Notes under the pieces: model-generated
Seen by the model: only the letters and a program-made list of their open reading frames with translations
The model's database searches: none
Told to the model about the DNA's origin: nothing
Part shown: in pieces, positions 32,885 through 40,320 of the stretch
How positions within the stretch are numbered: the first letter of the stretch is position 1
How the letters are laid out: each line of letters starts with the position of its first letter
DNA from: Arthrobacter sp. ZGTC131
GTDB taxonomy: Bacteria; Actinomycetota; Actinomycetes; Actinomycetales; Micrococcaceae
Assembly: GCF_002929275.1 (NCBI RefSeq)
Contig: NZ_PJIK01000020.1
Location: 1-54,363, forward strand
Length of the DNA stretch: 54,363 nucleotides
Direction of reading: 5' to 3'
Position numbers and translations under genes: made by a program

Positions 32885-33496
32885 CTAGCGGGAAAGCTTT
32901 TCGGCGTCCGGCTTGGGGTCGCCGATGTGGCCCGGCGCGTTGGCTGCCAAAACCCGTTCCACGAAGGCGCCGTATTCCTCCATGTAATGGCGCAGGAAGT
33001 CCGCGGTGCCCCCGTCGGTGACCGTTCCGTCGTCGGCGAATACGGCAGGGTTGAACTTCACGTAGGCTTCCGGGGCGTTGAGCTGGGGCGCGTCGAGGAA
33101 GCTCAGCACGGCACGCATGGAGGACTGCATCACGGCCGTGCCGATGCTGCCTGGCGAGGCGCCGATGATTCCGGTCGGCTTGCGGGCAAACGAATTGGTG
33201 CCCCAGGGGCGTGATCCCCAGTCGATGGCATTCTTCAGCGCTCCCGGAATGGACCGGTTGTACTCAGGGGACACGAAAAGGATGCCGTCGGAGCCTTCAA
33301 TGGCGTTCTTCAGGGCGCGTCCCTCCGGTGGGAAGTCGGCGTCGTAGTCGTAGCTGTAGAGCGGCAGATCCTTGATGGGGATCTCCGTGAACTCCAGATC
33401 GTCCGGGGCGAGCCTGATAAGGGCGTTGGCGAGCGTGCGGTTGATGGAGCCGCTGGCCAGGCTCCCGACGAAGTAGCCGATCTTGTACGTAGCCAT
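32885..33496 (-). CDS. NADPH-dependent FMN reductase
   Basis: A 203-residue flavodoxin-fold reductase. It begins MATYKIGYFVGSLASGSINR, the FMN-phosphate loop, and contains FVSPEYNRSIPGALKNAIDW, the signature of the YieF/ChrR/SsuE-like NADPH:FMN reductases. It would supply reduced FMN or reduce quinones, azo dyes or chromate. The ATG at 33496 has an AAGGATC site and gives the canonical N-terminus; the longer open frame upstream is not protein-like. It may serve the luciferase-like monooxygenase encoded at 34310. Confidence 0.9.
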   Translation of the reverse strand: MATYKIGYFVGSLASGSINRTLANALIRLAPDDLEFTEIPIKDLPLYSYDYDADFPPEGRALKNAIEGSDGILFVSPEYNRSIPGALKNAIDWGSRPWGTNSFARKPTGIIGASPGSIGTAVMQSSMRAVLSFLDAPQLNAPEAYVKFNPAVFADDGTVTDGGTADFLRHYMEEYGAFVERVLAANAPGHIGDPKPDAEKLSR

Positions 33497-33634
33497 GAGG
33501 TTGATCCTTCCCAACAGCCGGCGCGAACCGGCTGGCCGACGATGCTTGAGGCGGTGCCTTATGCAGTGCTTGAGGGGGTGCACCACACAGTCCAGCACAC
33601 AACAACTTGCACGGCCATAGCGGCTGGAATGTTC

Positions 33635-33664
33635 TTGACACTCCCCAAAAGCAGGCGCTAGATG
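33635..33664 (+). promoter_or_regulatory. Promoter for the small acidic gene at 33713
   Basis: A perfect -35 TTGACA (33635-33640) is followed after 18 bp by TAGATG (33659-33664), 48 bp upstream of the ATG at 33713. The spacing and the perfect -35 box make a sigma-70-type promoter plausible. Confidence 0.5.
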
Positions 33665-33712
33665 AACATTAGGTGATGGCCAACAGCACACAACGGCGGC
33701 AGAGGAGCGGTC

Positions 33713-33856
33713 ATGAATGATTACCCATCGGTGCAGCGCATCCACAGCGAGGCCCCGGCCGAAGGGGATGAAACGGCCGACCCCACCGACATCCGCGTCC
33801 ACTCCCAGGAGCCCGCCGAAGGCGCCGACATCACCGATGACACAGGCGGCAAATAA
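33713..33856 (+). CDS. Very small acidic protein with an internal repeat
   Basis: A 47-residue open frame beginning MNDYPSVQRIHSEAPAEGDE. It contains two related halves, HSEAPAEGDETADPTDI and HSQEPAEGADITDD, so it looks like a duplicated 17-residue unit. A good ribosome binding site (GAGGAG, seven bases before the ATG) and a TTGACA promoter support real expression. It is strongly acidic and without a hydrophobic core, so probably disordered. The function is unknown. Its size makes it easy to miss in automatic annotation. Confidence 0.5.
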   Translation: MNDYPSVQRIHSEAPAEGDETADPTDIRVHSQEPAEGADITDDTGGK

Positions 33857-34065
33857 GCACCGCACCAACGGTGCCCCGGCCAGCACAGGTGACCGGGTGA
33901 GGACTGGCGATGGCGTCACGTCGACGGTTTGCTGGGCTGACCGTGCGTCCGGATCTAACATGGCCGTAACCCGCAGTTAATCCCGCGGGGCGAAACTGGA
34001 GTTTCAGGTCCAAACGACTGGCCTTTTTGCTACGGGGGCAGCCACTCGATGAGGAGTAACAAGGC

Positions 34066-34287
34066 ATGAACAGTCACGAAAACGGCACCTCCGAATCCTT
34101 CCACCCGCAGCCGCACAGCGGCGAACGGCCCGACCTGAGGAGCCTGCACGTCCGCGAAGATGTGGCGCGCACAGGACGCTGCGGAAACGTTCATCTGGCC
34201 ACCGGACGCACGTGCATCCTGCCCGAGCGCCACCAGGGGTCCTGTGATTTTGTCGGCCCGGACGACGCCAAAGGCCTGTTGCCTTAG
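34066..34287 (+). CDS. Small Cys/His-containing protein, possible zinc-binding
   Basis: A 73-residue protein. The C-terminal half carries three cysteines and two histidines with the spacing C-x3-H-x6-C-x5-H-x3-C (within RCGNVHLATGRTCILPERHQ and the next residues), which could bind a metal ion. The N-terminal half is polar (MNSHENGTSESFHPQPHSGE). AGGAG precedes the ATG. No family was recognised. It converges on the monooxygenase gene at 34310; between them lies a short direct repeat of TTAGCGCCG at about 34284-34313. Confidence 0.55.
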   Translation: MNSHENGTSESFHPQPHSGERPDLRSLHVREDVARTGRCGNVHLATGRTCILPERHQGSCDFVGPDDAKGLLP

Positions 34288-34309
34288 CGCCGTGGCTTAG
34301 CGCCGCAAG

Positions 34310-35347
34310 TTAGCGCGCGGTGACGCCGATTTCCTTGTTCACCGCCGGCATGATCTCGGTGGCCAGCAGCTCGATGGAGCGTGCTGTTTCAGCGAAGGGG
34401 AGGCCGCCCAACCCGATCTGGGCCAGGTACCGGCTGGTGCCGAGGTTCTCGTGGATAAGCAGGAGCTTCTCGGTGACCTGCTGAGGGCTGCCCACGAGGA
34501 GTCCGCCGCCGGGCTCGGTCCAGTCGTCGAAAGTCGACCGCGGGAAGTGGTCCACCGGGCGGGGCATGTTCTGTTCGAAATAGGCCCGGTAGTGGGGGTA
34601 GAAGGTGTCCCGCGCCTGCTGTGAGGTGGGCGCCACGTAAAAGTGCCCGCCGGCCCCTACCGGCAGGACGGCGGAATCGTGCCCGGCGTCGGCGGCGCTC
34701 TGTCGGTAGAGTTCCACGAGCCGGCGGAACCTGGCCGGGCCGGAGAGCAGGGCAACGAACAGCGGCAGCCCGAGGCGCCCCGCCCGCGCAAAGCTCGCCG
34801 GCGTGCCGCCCACGCCCACCCAGACGGGGAGCTTGTCCTGGACCGGACGGGGCGCAATGTCCATTCCGGGAATGCTCTGCGTAAGGTTTCCCTGCCAGTT
34901 CACCACCGCGGCGTCCCTCAGTTCCAGCAGTAGCTGCAGCTTTTCGTCAAAGAGGGCGTCATAGTCGTCCAGCCCGTGGCCGAACAACGGATACGACTCC
35001 ACGAAGGCGCCGCGGCCGGCGATGATCTCGGCCCGGCCGTCGGAGATCAGGTCCAGGGTGGCGAACTGCTCAAAGAGACGCACCGGGTCCTGCGTGGAGA
35101 GCACGGTGACCGCGGTGCCGAGCCGCAGGTTCGTGGTTTCCCGGGCGATGGCCGCGAGGACGATCTCCGGGGCGGACAGGGCAAAGTCGCGGCGGTGGTG
35201 CTCCCCCAGGCCGAGGAAACTGAGGCCTGCCTGGTCAGCCAGCTTGGCCAGCTCGATGACTTCCTTCAGGCGCTGCTGCGGGGACAGCGCCGCGCCGGTG
35301 GTGATGTTGCGGGAGAGCTCGCCAAAGGTGAAGATGCCAAAGTCCAT
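34310..35347 (-). CDS. LLM-class flavin-dependent oxidoreductase
   Basis: A 345-residue luciferase-like monooxygenase with the family start MDFGIFTFGELSRN. LLM markers are LGLGEHHRRDFALSAPEIVL, LGTAVTVLSTQDPVRLFEQF, LDLISDGRAEIIAGRGAFVE and the VWVGVGGTPAS strand. It belongs to the subgroup that uses FMNH2 from a partner reductase; the FMN reductase at 32885 is a candidate partner. It begins 3 bp after the HxlR regulator gene, so both share a transcript and the regulator probably controls it. The substrate is unknown. Confidence 0.9.
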   Translation of the reverse strand: MDFGIFTFGELSRNITTGAALSPQQRLKEVIELAKLADQAGLSFLGLGEHHRRDFALSAPEIVLAAIARETTNLRLGTAVTVLSTQDPVRLFEQFATLDLISDGRAEIIAGRGAFVESYPLFGHGLDDYDALFDEKLQLLLELRDAAVVNWQGNLTQSIPGMDIAPRPVQDKLPVWVGVGGTPASFARAGRLGLPLFVALLSGPARFRRLVELYRQSAADAGHDSAVLPVGAGGHFYVAPTSQQARDTFYPHYRAYFEQNMPRPVDHFPRSTFDDWTEPGGGLLVGSPQQVTEKLLLIHENLGTSRYLAQIGLGGLPFAETARSIELLATEIMPAVNKEIGVTAR

Positions 35348-35350
35348 GTT

Positions 35351-35785
35351 TTATTGAACATTCAAGTACTTGGTTTCATTCCGTGATCCCGGGGCGCGGC
35401 GGTCGTAGTCCATCCGGGCGCTTGCAACGCCGTCCATGTTTTCCTCGGCCCAGCCCTTTAGACCGTGGACCACGACCAAGAGGGAGTGCCCCAGGGGCGT
35501 CAGCTCGTAGTCGGTCCGGACCGGAACGGAAACGGTCACGAGCCGCGAAACCAGGCCGTCGCGCTGCAGCGAGCGCAGCGTGGATGTCAGCATCTTCTGG
35601 CTGGCGCCGGGAATCCGGCGCCGCAGTTCGCTGTGCCGCAGCGGTCCGTCCGCCACGGCAAGCATCACCAGCGTGACCCACTTGCTACTGATTGCCTCTA
35701 GGAGCTGGCGCGCCGGGCATTGCCCGAGTCCGCCGTTGTAAGCCTGCTGCGCCTCCTGGCGCTTCTGGTCCGCCGTGAGTGTCAT
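35351..35785 (-). CDS. HxlR-family transcriptional regulator
   Basis: A 144-residue MarR/HxlR-type winged-helix regulator. It contains the family core CPARQLLEAISSKWVTLVML, the HSELRRRIPGASQKMLTSTL recognition helix and the wing LVTVSVPVRTDYELTPLGHS. The Cys near the N-terminus (CPA) is the position used for electrophile or aldehyde sensing in HypR/YodB-type members. It precedes the luciferase-like monooxygenase gene by 3 bp and diverges from an azoreductase gene; that set resembles YodB-azoreductase regulation of quinone stress. Three palindromes in the divergent region are candidate operators. The start at 35785 has AGGA nine bases upstream. Confidence 0.88.
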   Translation of the reverse strand: MTLTADQKRQEAQQAYNGGLGQCPARQLLEAISSKWVTLVMLAVADGPLRHSELRRRIPGASQKMLTSTLRSLQRDGLVSRLVTVSVPVRTDYELTPLGHSLLVVVHGLKGWAEENMDGVASARMDYDRRAPGSRNETKYLNVQ

Positions 35786-35854
35786 GCCCCAACTTCCTCT
35801 CATGCGCCTGCTCTGCGGCTCCAGCGTATCCAAGTGAAGCAGGGAACTTCCACG

Positions 35855-35936
35855 TGCCTTAGGCAGGTCAAAGTGCGTTCTTACGCACCGCCACCGGGTC
35901 CGCAAGGATCAACCGTGGGCGGCCGCGGCCGCCCAC
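35855..35936. promoter_or_regulatory. Cluster of three palindromes between hxlR and the azoreductase gene
   Basis: TGCCT-T-AGGCA at 35855-35865, GTGCGT-TCTT-ACGCAC at 35873-35888, and a perfect 22-bp palindrome GTGGGC...GCCCAC at 35915-35936 (centre GGCCGCGGCC). The first two have the size of HxlR/MarR operators. The third may be an operator or a loopless hairpin. All lie in the divergent control region. Confidence 0.55.
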
Positions 35937-35987
35937 TGCATGCCGAACAAGCGATCCGGACGCATGAGCAGCGTCCCCGAAAGGACC

Positions 35988-36662
35988 ATGATGCCCACCA
36001 TCCTTCACGTCAACGCCTCCCCGCGCGGCGCCGCAAGCGATTCTTTGCGGCTGGCCCGCCACTTCCTTGCCGCCGTCCAAGCCGCCGGAGATGACGAGTT
36101 TGAGGTCGAGACGCTGAACCTGTTCGATGCCGGCACCCTCCCCGAGTTCGGCCACACCGCGGCCGCCGCCAAGATGGCGGTCTTCTCCGGCCAGGCCCAG
36201 ACGGCAGAGCAGATCCGGGCCTGGGAGGACGCCCGCGCGGTATTTGACCAGTTCGCCGCCGCGGACGCGTACGTCTTCAACATCCCCATGTGGAACGCCG
36301 GCGTGCCCCATGCGCTCAAGCATTGGATCGACATCGTCACGCAGCCGGGCTGGAGCTTCGGCTTCGATCCCGCCGCCGGCTACTTCGGCCTCCTCGGGGG
36401 GAAGCGGGCCGTGGCCATCCACACCAGCGGCGTGTACGCGCCGGGCGTCCCCGCCGCCTTCGGCTCCGATTTCAGCAGCACGTTTTTCGCCGACTGGCTG
36501 GATTTCGTGGGCATCACGGACGCCACTCATGTGCGGTTTGCTCCCACCGTAGTGAACGGCGACGTCGCCCGCGCCCGCCGCGCGGCCGAGTCCGAGCTGA
36601 GCGCGCACGCCGGCGGCTTCGCCGCCGTGCTCGGTGCCCGGGAAGCGGTCAGCGCCGGCTAG
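35988..36662 (+). CDS. azoR: FMN-dependent NADH-azoreductase
   Basis: A 224-residue flavodoxin-fold azoreductase/quinone reductase. It begins MMPTILHVNASPRGAASDSL, with the FMN phosphate loop NASPRGAASDS, and has FNIPMWNAGVPHALKHWIDI and HTSGVYAPG, both characteristic of AzoR. It reduces quinones and azo compounds by two electrons, protecting against electrophiles. AAAGGA precedes tandem ATG codons at 35988 and 35991. The divergent HxlR regulator is the likely controller through the palindromes between them. A stem-loop at 36690-36730 follows. Confidence 0.88.
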   Translation: MMPTILHVNASPRGAASDSLRLARHFLAAVQAAGDDEFEVETLNLFDAGTLPEFGHTAAAAKMAVFSGQAQTAEQIRAWEDARAVFDQFAAADAYVFNIPMWNAGVPHALKHWIDIVTQPGWSFGFDPAAGYFGLLGGKRAVAIHTSGVYAPGVPAAFGSDFSSTFFADWLDFVGITDATHVRFAPTVVNGDVARARRAAESELSAHAGGFAAVLGAREAVSAG

Positions 36663-36689
36663 CTCCAGCTCATCGGCGGAGACGGCGCG

Positions 36690-36730
36690 ACGGCGCACGG
36701 CGGGAAGCGGGCGGGACTCCCGTGCGCCGT
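36690..36730 (+). terminator. Stem-loop downstream of the azoreductase gene
   Basis: An 11-bp perfect stem, ACGGCGCACGG (36690-36700) pairing with 36720-36730, with a 19-nt GC-rich loop, 27 bp after the azoreductase stop. There is no T-run, so it may act as an mRNA 3' end stabiliser or a rho-assisted terminator. Confidence 0.5.
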
Positions 36731-36820
36731 ACGAATTGGCGGCCAGCGTCTAGCCACCGGCCTGACACTTGGCCGCCTGCCTCGTCGTCGAGGACGACAG
36801 CGTGCCTTCGCGTGCGGTGT

Positions 36821-37156
36821 TCAGGGTGCTATCTCGCCGGCCACTTCAGACGCTGGCCTGACGATCCATCGTTCCCCGTCCTGTTCATAGCTGATCACCA
36901 CTGACGCGTTGGTGCCACTGGCAGCGTCCATAGCCAGCAGCAGCGCGTCCTCCATCCGCCTAGCGTGCTCAAGCCTTTCCCTAGTGGTGCCCACGAGGTC
37001 GCTATTGTCGATCAGGATGGAGGCTCTCCCGTCCGCGACGACTTTGAGTGAATATCCCTGATCGTCATGGACGGATCCGCGGGAGGTTGCAATTTCCGTG
37101 ACCCTGTCCGCACGAACCAGGCTTTGGCTGATCGTGCGGATCCACACGTCACCCAT
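36821..37156 (-). CDS. Hypothetical protein
   Basis: A 111-residue protein, MGDVWIRTISQSLVRADRVT at the start, ending RPASEVAGEIAP. It shows an alternating beta pattern (VVADGRASILIDNSD) followed by a helix (RERLEHARRMEDALLLAMDA) and a final strand VVISYEQDGERWIV. This alpha/beta layout suggests a small ligand-binding or immunity-like fold, but no family was recognised. A GGAGGG site lies upstream of the ATG. It diverges from the DUF6221 gene. Confidence 0.6.
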   Translation of the reverse strand: MGDVWIRTISQSLVRADRVTEIATSRGSVHDDQGYSLKVVADGRASILIDNSDLVGTTRERLEHARRMEDALLLAMDAASGTNASVVISYEQDGERWIVRPASEVAGEIAP

Positions 37157-37286
37157 CGGACCCTCCTTCGCTCACCGCCGATCCAGGAATCATCCCTCAC
37201 AGCAAACGGTAGCCCTCCGGGAACTCCTTGTGACCCCCCAAAGATGCTCCGGGAGAACTCCGTATCAGTGGGCGTACAGTCAGTTT

Positions 37287-37610
37287 GTGGACATTGTGGA
37301 ATTCCTGTCCGACCGCATCGCGGAAGACGAGGCGGTGGCCCGCAAACTCCTGGAGGACCGGACGACGTCCGAAGCGGGCAAGTGGTACGAACGCCGCCTG
37401 CTGCTGGAATGCGAGGCCAAGAGAAGGCTCATCGGCATCATCGAAGCGGCCCGGCAGACCGCCTTGGCATCTCTCATCAGCGACCCGTTCGGCGAGGACA
37501 CGCACTGGATTCCGGGCGCCTTGGAGTGGACCGGGCTGTCCCTGAACGCCCTGGCGCTGCCGTATTCCGATCATCCGGACTTTGAACAGGACTGGCTATG
37601 GTCGCCGTGA
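37287..37610 (+). CDS. DUF6221 family protein
   Basis: A 107-residue protein with the usual DUF6221 layout: a start VDIVEFLSDRIAEDEAVARK (GTG start), a central ECEAKRRLIGIIEAARQTAL segment, and the C-terminal ALPYSDHPDFEQDW. This family is common in actinobacteria and their mobile elements; no function is established. No obvious ribosome binding site precedes the GTG, so it may be leaderless or start elsewhere. The two-thirds helical composition suggests a small DNA- or protein-binding role, which is only a guess. Confidence 0.75.
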   Translation: MDIVEFLSDRIAEDEAVARKLLEDRTTSEAGKWYERRLLLECEAKRRLIGIIEAARQTALASLISDPFGEDTHWIPGALEWTGLSLNALALPYSDHPDFEQDWLWSP

Positions 37611-37664
37611 CCGAACAACCACCGTCGCTGTAAGCGGACAACCACCGGCCCCGTGACCGGGCAG

Positions 37665-38525
37665 TCATCTGCTCTCCAGGATGCGCTGGGCGGCCGCCTG
37701 TGCCTCCAGTTCCTGCTGGGACAGGACCGCGCCGGCAATGTGTCCGGCCCCTGACATCATGGCCCTGAGCTCCGCAGGGGTGTAGGGCACGGGCCTGCGG
37801 TGCGCCATGTAGTGGCAGTTCGGGCACAGCGGGACGAGGTCGCCGATGGGGTCCAGCTCGTAGCCGGGCCCCAGCTGGGAGGCGGGAGTCAGGTGATGGA
37901 CGTGGATGAAACCCTCCCCTTCGGGACCGTAGACGGCTTCGAAGGAGAATCCGCAGGCAGCGCAGGACGTGCCGTGGTGCGCTAGGCAGATCCGGCGGGC
38001 CTGGGGGCTGCGCTCATACCGGTTCATGCCCACCCGGGTCAAGGCATCCTGCGGTGCCGTCCCGGGCACGGGAAGGATCGGATCGATCCCGTCCGGCGGC
38101 AGGTGCTCCGCCCAGATGGCGCGGACAGCCCGCTCCTCTTCCTCCGGGATCCGCCGCCCGGGCGCCCTGATGGTATTCCACCCCGACAGCGGCGCCCTGG
38201 CCGTGAGAACGTCGACGGGGATCTGGTCACCGAGCGGAAGCAGCGCGTCAAAGTCCACATCGACGAACGTGCCGGATGCGGCGCCCTCCACGTCACGGGC
38301 GGGCCGGTAAGGGGCGGAAGCTGTCACACCGTGGCCAATCAGTCCGCTGCCTGCCTGCCCCACCAGGAACAACCAGGCATCCGCACCGGGCATGACTTTG
38401 GAACTGTTAAGGATTCGCCACGGTCGCCGATGGACCCCGGCCGCCGCGAGCTCATCGACCACCCTCGAATACTCCGGCCATGTCGTACCGGCGCCCGGGT
38501 TCCAGCCGAGCAATACAGCCACCAT
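37665..38525 (-). CDS. HNH endonuclease with N-terminal EVE-like domain, putative type IV restriction enzyme
   Basis: A 286-residue protein. The C-terminal half is an HNH nuclease: C188/C191 (CAACGF), the HNH core FIHVHHLTPASQ with H210-H211, and a second zinc pair C234/C237 (LCPNCHYMAHRR). The N-terminal part (about 1-110; WPEYSRVVDELAAAG, PWRILNSSKVMPGADAWLFL, GLIGHGVTASAPYR) resembles EVE/PUA-like readers of modified bases. That architecture is known for modification-dependent restriction nucleases that cut 5-methyl- or hydroxymethylcytosine DNA. No methyltransferase is encoded nearby, as expected for type IV enzymes. The nuclease domain is certain; the reader-domain call is tentative. Confidence 0.82.
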   Translation of the reverse strand: MVAVLLGWNPGAGTTWPEYSRVVDELAAAGVHRRPWRILNSSKVMPGADAWLFLVGQAGSGLIGHGVTASAPYRPARDVEGAASGTFVDVDFDALLPLGDQIPVDVLTARAPLSGWNTIRAPGRRIPEEEERAVRAIWAEHLPPDGIDPILPVPGTAPQDALTRVGMNRYERSPQARRICLAHHGTSCAACGFSFEAVYGPEGEGFIHVHHLTPASQLGPGYELDPIGDLVPLCPNCHYMAHRRPVPYTPAELRAMMSGAGHIAGAVLSQQELEAQAAAQRILESR

Positions 38526-38581
38526 GTCTTTATCGTGCCACCTGAGGGGCGGTTCCGGAGCGTCTGTTCAAAAGCGTCGGT

Positions 38582-39184
38582 TTAGGAGGACCCGCTCCAC
38601 AGGCGGCGCCACCACGGGCGCTTGGCCTCCGCCTCCGGTTCCGGCGGCGCGGCGGCTGCCTTGGCTGCCCGCCGCTCCTTCCAGTGCTGCACTTCGGCGT
38701 CGGCGTCGCGGGTTTTGGTGATCACGGGCGGCCCGCCCTGGAGCTGGCGCCGCGCGTCAATCACCCGGGCGTTGAACTCCGCCACGATGTCGCGCACCTG
38801 CTTTTCCGAGTACTGGGCATCGAGCCTGGCATCGAGCTCGGCGTCCTCGGTGCGCAGGAGTATCGCCTTCGGGCCGAGGCCGGTGAGGTGTTCGCGCTGG
38901 ATCAGGCCTTTGACCCACCAGTCGGGGTCGTAGCCCTCCCCCAGCCCCGGAATTGGTTTGCCGGCGTACTTCAGGTTGTCGAACTTCCCCTGCGCCATGG
39001 CGTCCCGGATCAGATATTCAACCCTGGCTGCGTCATCGATCTTCTTGCGCTTCTGCCGGTCTTCCTCTTCAGCTGCGGCAAGCTCTGCATCCTCGCGGGC
39101 CGACCCGCCGGAGGCCCGCACAGCGCGGAGTTCGGCGCCCCGTTCCATCCGCCGTTTGAACTCGCCGGCCTCCCCGCCGCTCAT
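38582..39184 (-). CDS. DUF1992 (DnaJ-C28-like) protein
   Basis: A 200-residue protein. The DUF1992 core occupies about residues 45-130: VEYLIRDAMAQGKFDNLKYA, GKPIPGL, and DPDWWVKGLIQREHLTG. The N-terminus is a charged helix (EFKRRMERGAELRAVRASGG) and the C-terminus is basic and Trp-rich (RPWWRRLWSGSS). Members resemble eukaryotic DNAJC28 without the J domain; their role is unknown. The start was set at ATG 39184; an ATG at 39217 preceded by GGAAG is also possible and adds 11 residues. A family hairpin lies upstream at 39310-39348. Confidence 0.83.
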   Translation of the reverse strand: MSGGEAGEFKRRMERGAELRAVRASGGSAREDAELAAAEEEDRQKRKKIDDAARVEYLIRDAMAQGKFDNLKYAGKPIPGLGEGYDPDWWVKGLIQREHLTGLGPKAILLRTEDAELDARLDAQYSEKQVRDIVAEFNARVIDARRQLQGGPPVITKTRDADAEVQHWKERRAAKAAAAPPEPEAEAKRPWWRRLWSGSS

Positions 39185-39309
39185 CGTCCACCGCCGCCCT
39201 TGCCAACCTGGATCCATCAACCTGACTTCCAGTATTCCGGCGAGGGCCTCGCTCTTCAACGGCAGCGGCACATGGCGCGCCACCGGACTGCCTGCCCCGA
39301 ACGGGACAT

Positions 39310-39348
39310 AAGAGTACGACTGCGGACGCCTCCCGCCGTCGTACTCTT
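39310..39348 (-). terminator. ACGACGGCGG-family hairpin
   Basis: AAGAGTACGACTGCGG (39310-39325) pairs with CCGCCGTCGTACTCTT (39333-39348) with one mismatch and a 7-nt loop. It is 9 bp after the stop of the 72-residue gene at 39357 on the minus strand and so can end that transcript. Confidence 0.7.
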
Positions 39349-39356
39349 TCGTTCGC

Positions 39357-39575
39357 TTACATGGGGTCGGGCCAGTTGCCGATGACCGCGCGGACCGGGA
39401 CGGCCGCGCCGCGGTCATGGCCGTCGGCACCGGGACGGGCCGGGTCCTCAGCATCGGGCGTGGCCGGGCTGGCTGGCCCAGGCGTCGCTGGCTCGGCAGG
39501 GCGAGGCGCGACCGCGACGGGCGGCGTGTGCATGGGTTCAGAGGTAGCTGGACGCTCAGACCTCGGAAGATTCAT
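39357..39575 (-). CDS. Small proline/alanine-rich hypothetical protein
   Basis: A 72-residue open frame with an AGGG site about six bases before the ATG. The chain is disordered, with Pro/Ala/Thr repeats (PRPAEPATPGPASPATPDAE) and a short folded-looking end VRAVIGNWPDPM. It is followed directly by a family hairpin, which fits a real transcript end. No family was recognised; the coding status is uncertain. Confidence 0.4.
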   Translation of the reverse strand: MNLPRSERPATSEPMHTPPVAVAPRPAEPATPGPASPATPDAEDPARPGADGHDRGAAVPVRAVIGNWPDPM

Positions 39576-40000
39576 CGGTACCCTCGCGTATCGTAGGCCA
39601 CTTCAAGCCGGGCTGTGGGACATGTGAACGATGTCCGTGCCGCCACTCGACCGGGCTGGTGCAGCAGTGCTCCCGGCCGGCTCAAGTGGCGGCGTCGATC
39701 ATCGTAATGCCGGAGAAGCCGACGCGGATCGGCCGCTCCGACAGCGACCGTGGTGGCCGTCCCAGCCCAGCTGATGCAGGCACTTCGTGCATATGCCGGC
39801 ACTTGCAACCACCCAATGCAACAACAGTATGGCTACCGGCCGGCAGAAGCATCCGTACCAATTACCCGAATTTCTCCCATGGCGGCTACTTGGCCACTCG
39901 GGACCGGCGCGGCGAGGCCCGCGGGCCGTCGTCCCCTGGCGCAACGTCCGAACTATCTGGGCCGGAGAGGCAGTTGGGGCGCCACGCACCATCTGAACGC
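39576..40000. other. Gene-poor interval
   Basis: About 425 bp with no gene I can support. Minus-strand open frames exist, one containing a Cys/His cluster (GICTKCLHQLGWDGHHGRCR) across 39700-39790, which might be the remnant of a small zinc-binding protein split by frameshift. Base composition in 39780-39890 is more balanced than that of the neighbouring genes. Confidence 0.3.
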
Positions 40001-40039
40001 AAGAGGACGACGGCGGAAAGTTCCCGCTGTCGTCCTCTT
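40001..40039 (-). terminator. ACGACGGCGG-family hairpin after the GSYV-repeat gene
   Basis: AAGAGGACGACGGCGG (40001-40016) pairs with CCGCTGTCGTCCTCTT (40024-40039) with one G-T wobble and a 7-nt loop. It lies 21 bp after the stop of the minus-strand gene at 40060, as a terminator should. Confidence 0.75.
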
Positions 40040-40059
40040 CAGGCTTGGTCGTCCCGGTG

Positions 40060-40320
40060 TCAGCTGGCGCTGACGTAGCTTCCTTCGGTTTCGTCGTGGC
40101 GCCCGGCCGGGAGCGTGACGTAGCGTCCCTGGACGCGGTTGCCGTTACCGCGGGTGCCGCCGGGAGTGCTGATGTAGCTGCCTTCGGTGCGCTCGGAATC
40201 ACGGGTGCCGGTCGGCGTAACACGGCTGCTCGGCGTCACGTAGCTGCCGCCCCGGGGCGCCCTCAGGACGCTTGTGGTTTCAGCACTGCGGATGGTGGTT
40301 CGTTCAGTCTGCAAAGTCAT
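40060..40320 (-). CDS. Small repeat protein with GSYV motifs
   Basis: An 86-residue protein beginning MTLQTERTTIRSAETTSVLR. It contains four related units: GGSYVTPSSR, EGSYISTPGG, QGRYVTLPAG and EGSYVSAS. An excellent site GAGGAG lies eight bases before the ATG, and a family hairpin follows the stop. The repeats would form short beta strands separated by charged Thr/Arg/Glu linkers. No family with known function was recognised; related small proteins seem typical of Arthrobacter-like genomes, which is recollection rather than something the sequence shows. Confidence 0.65.
   Translation of the reverse strand: MTLQTERTTIRSAETTSVLRAPRGGSYVTPSSRVTPTGTRDSERTEGSYISTPGGTRGNGNRVQGRYVTLPAGRHDETEGSYVSAS

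Noticed and set aside
40001-40039. Hairpins of the ACGACGGCGG family as ANTAR-protein targets, given the GAF-ANTAR gene in the window
   Set aside because: ANTAR targets are paired hairpins with six-base loops carrying A at 1 and G at 4; these are single stems with loops of 3 to 9 bases and long GC stems.
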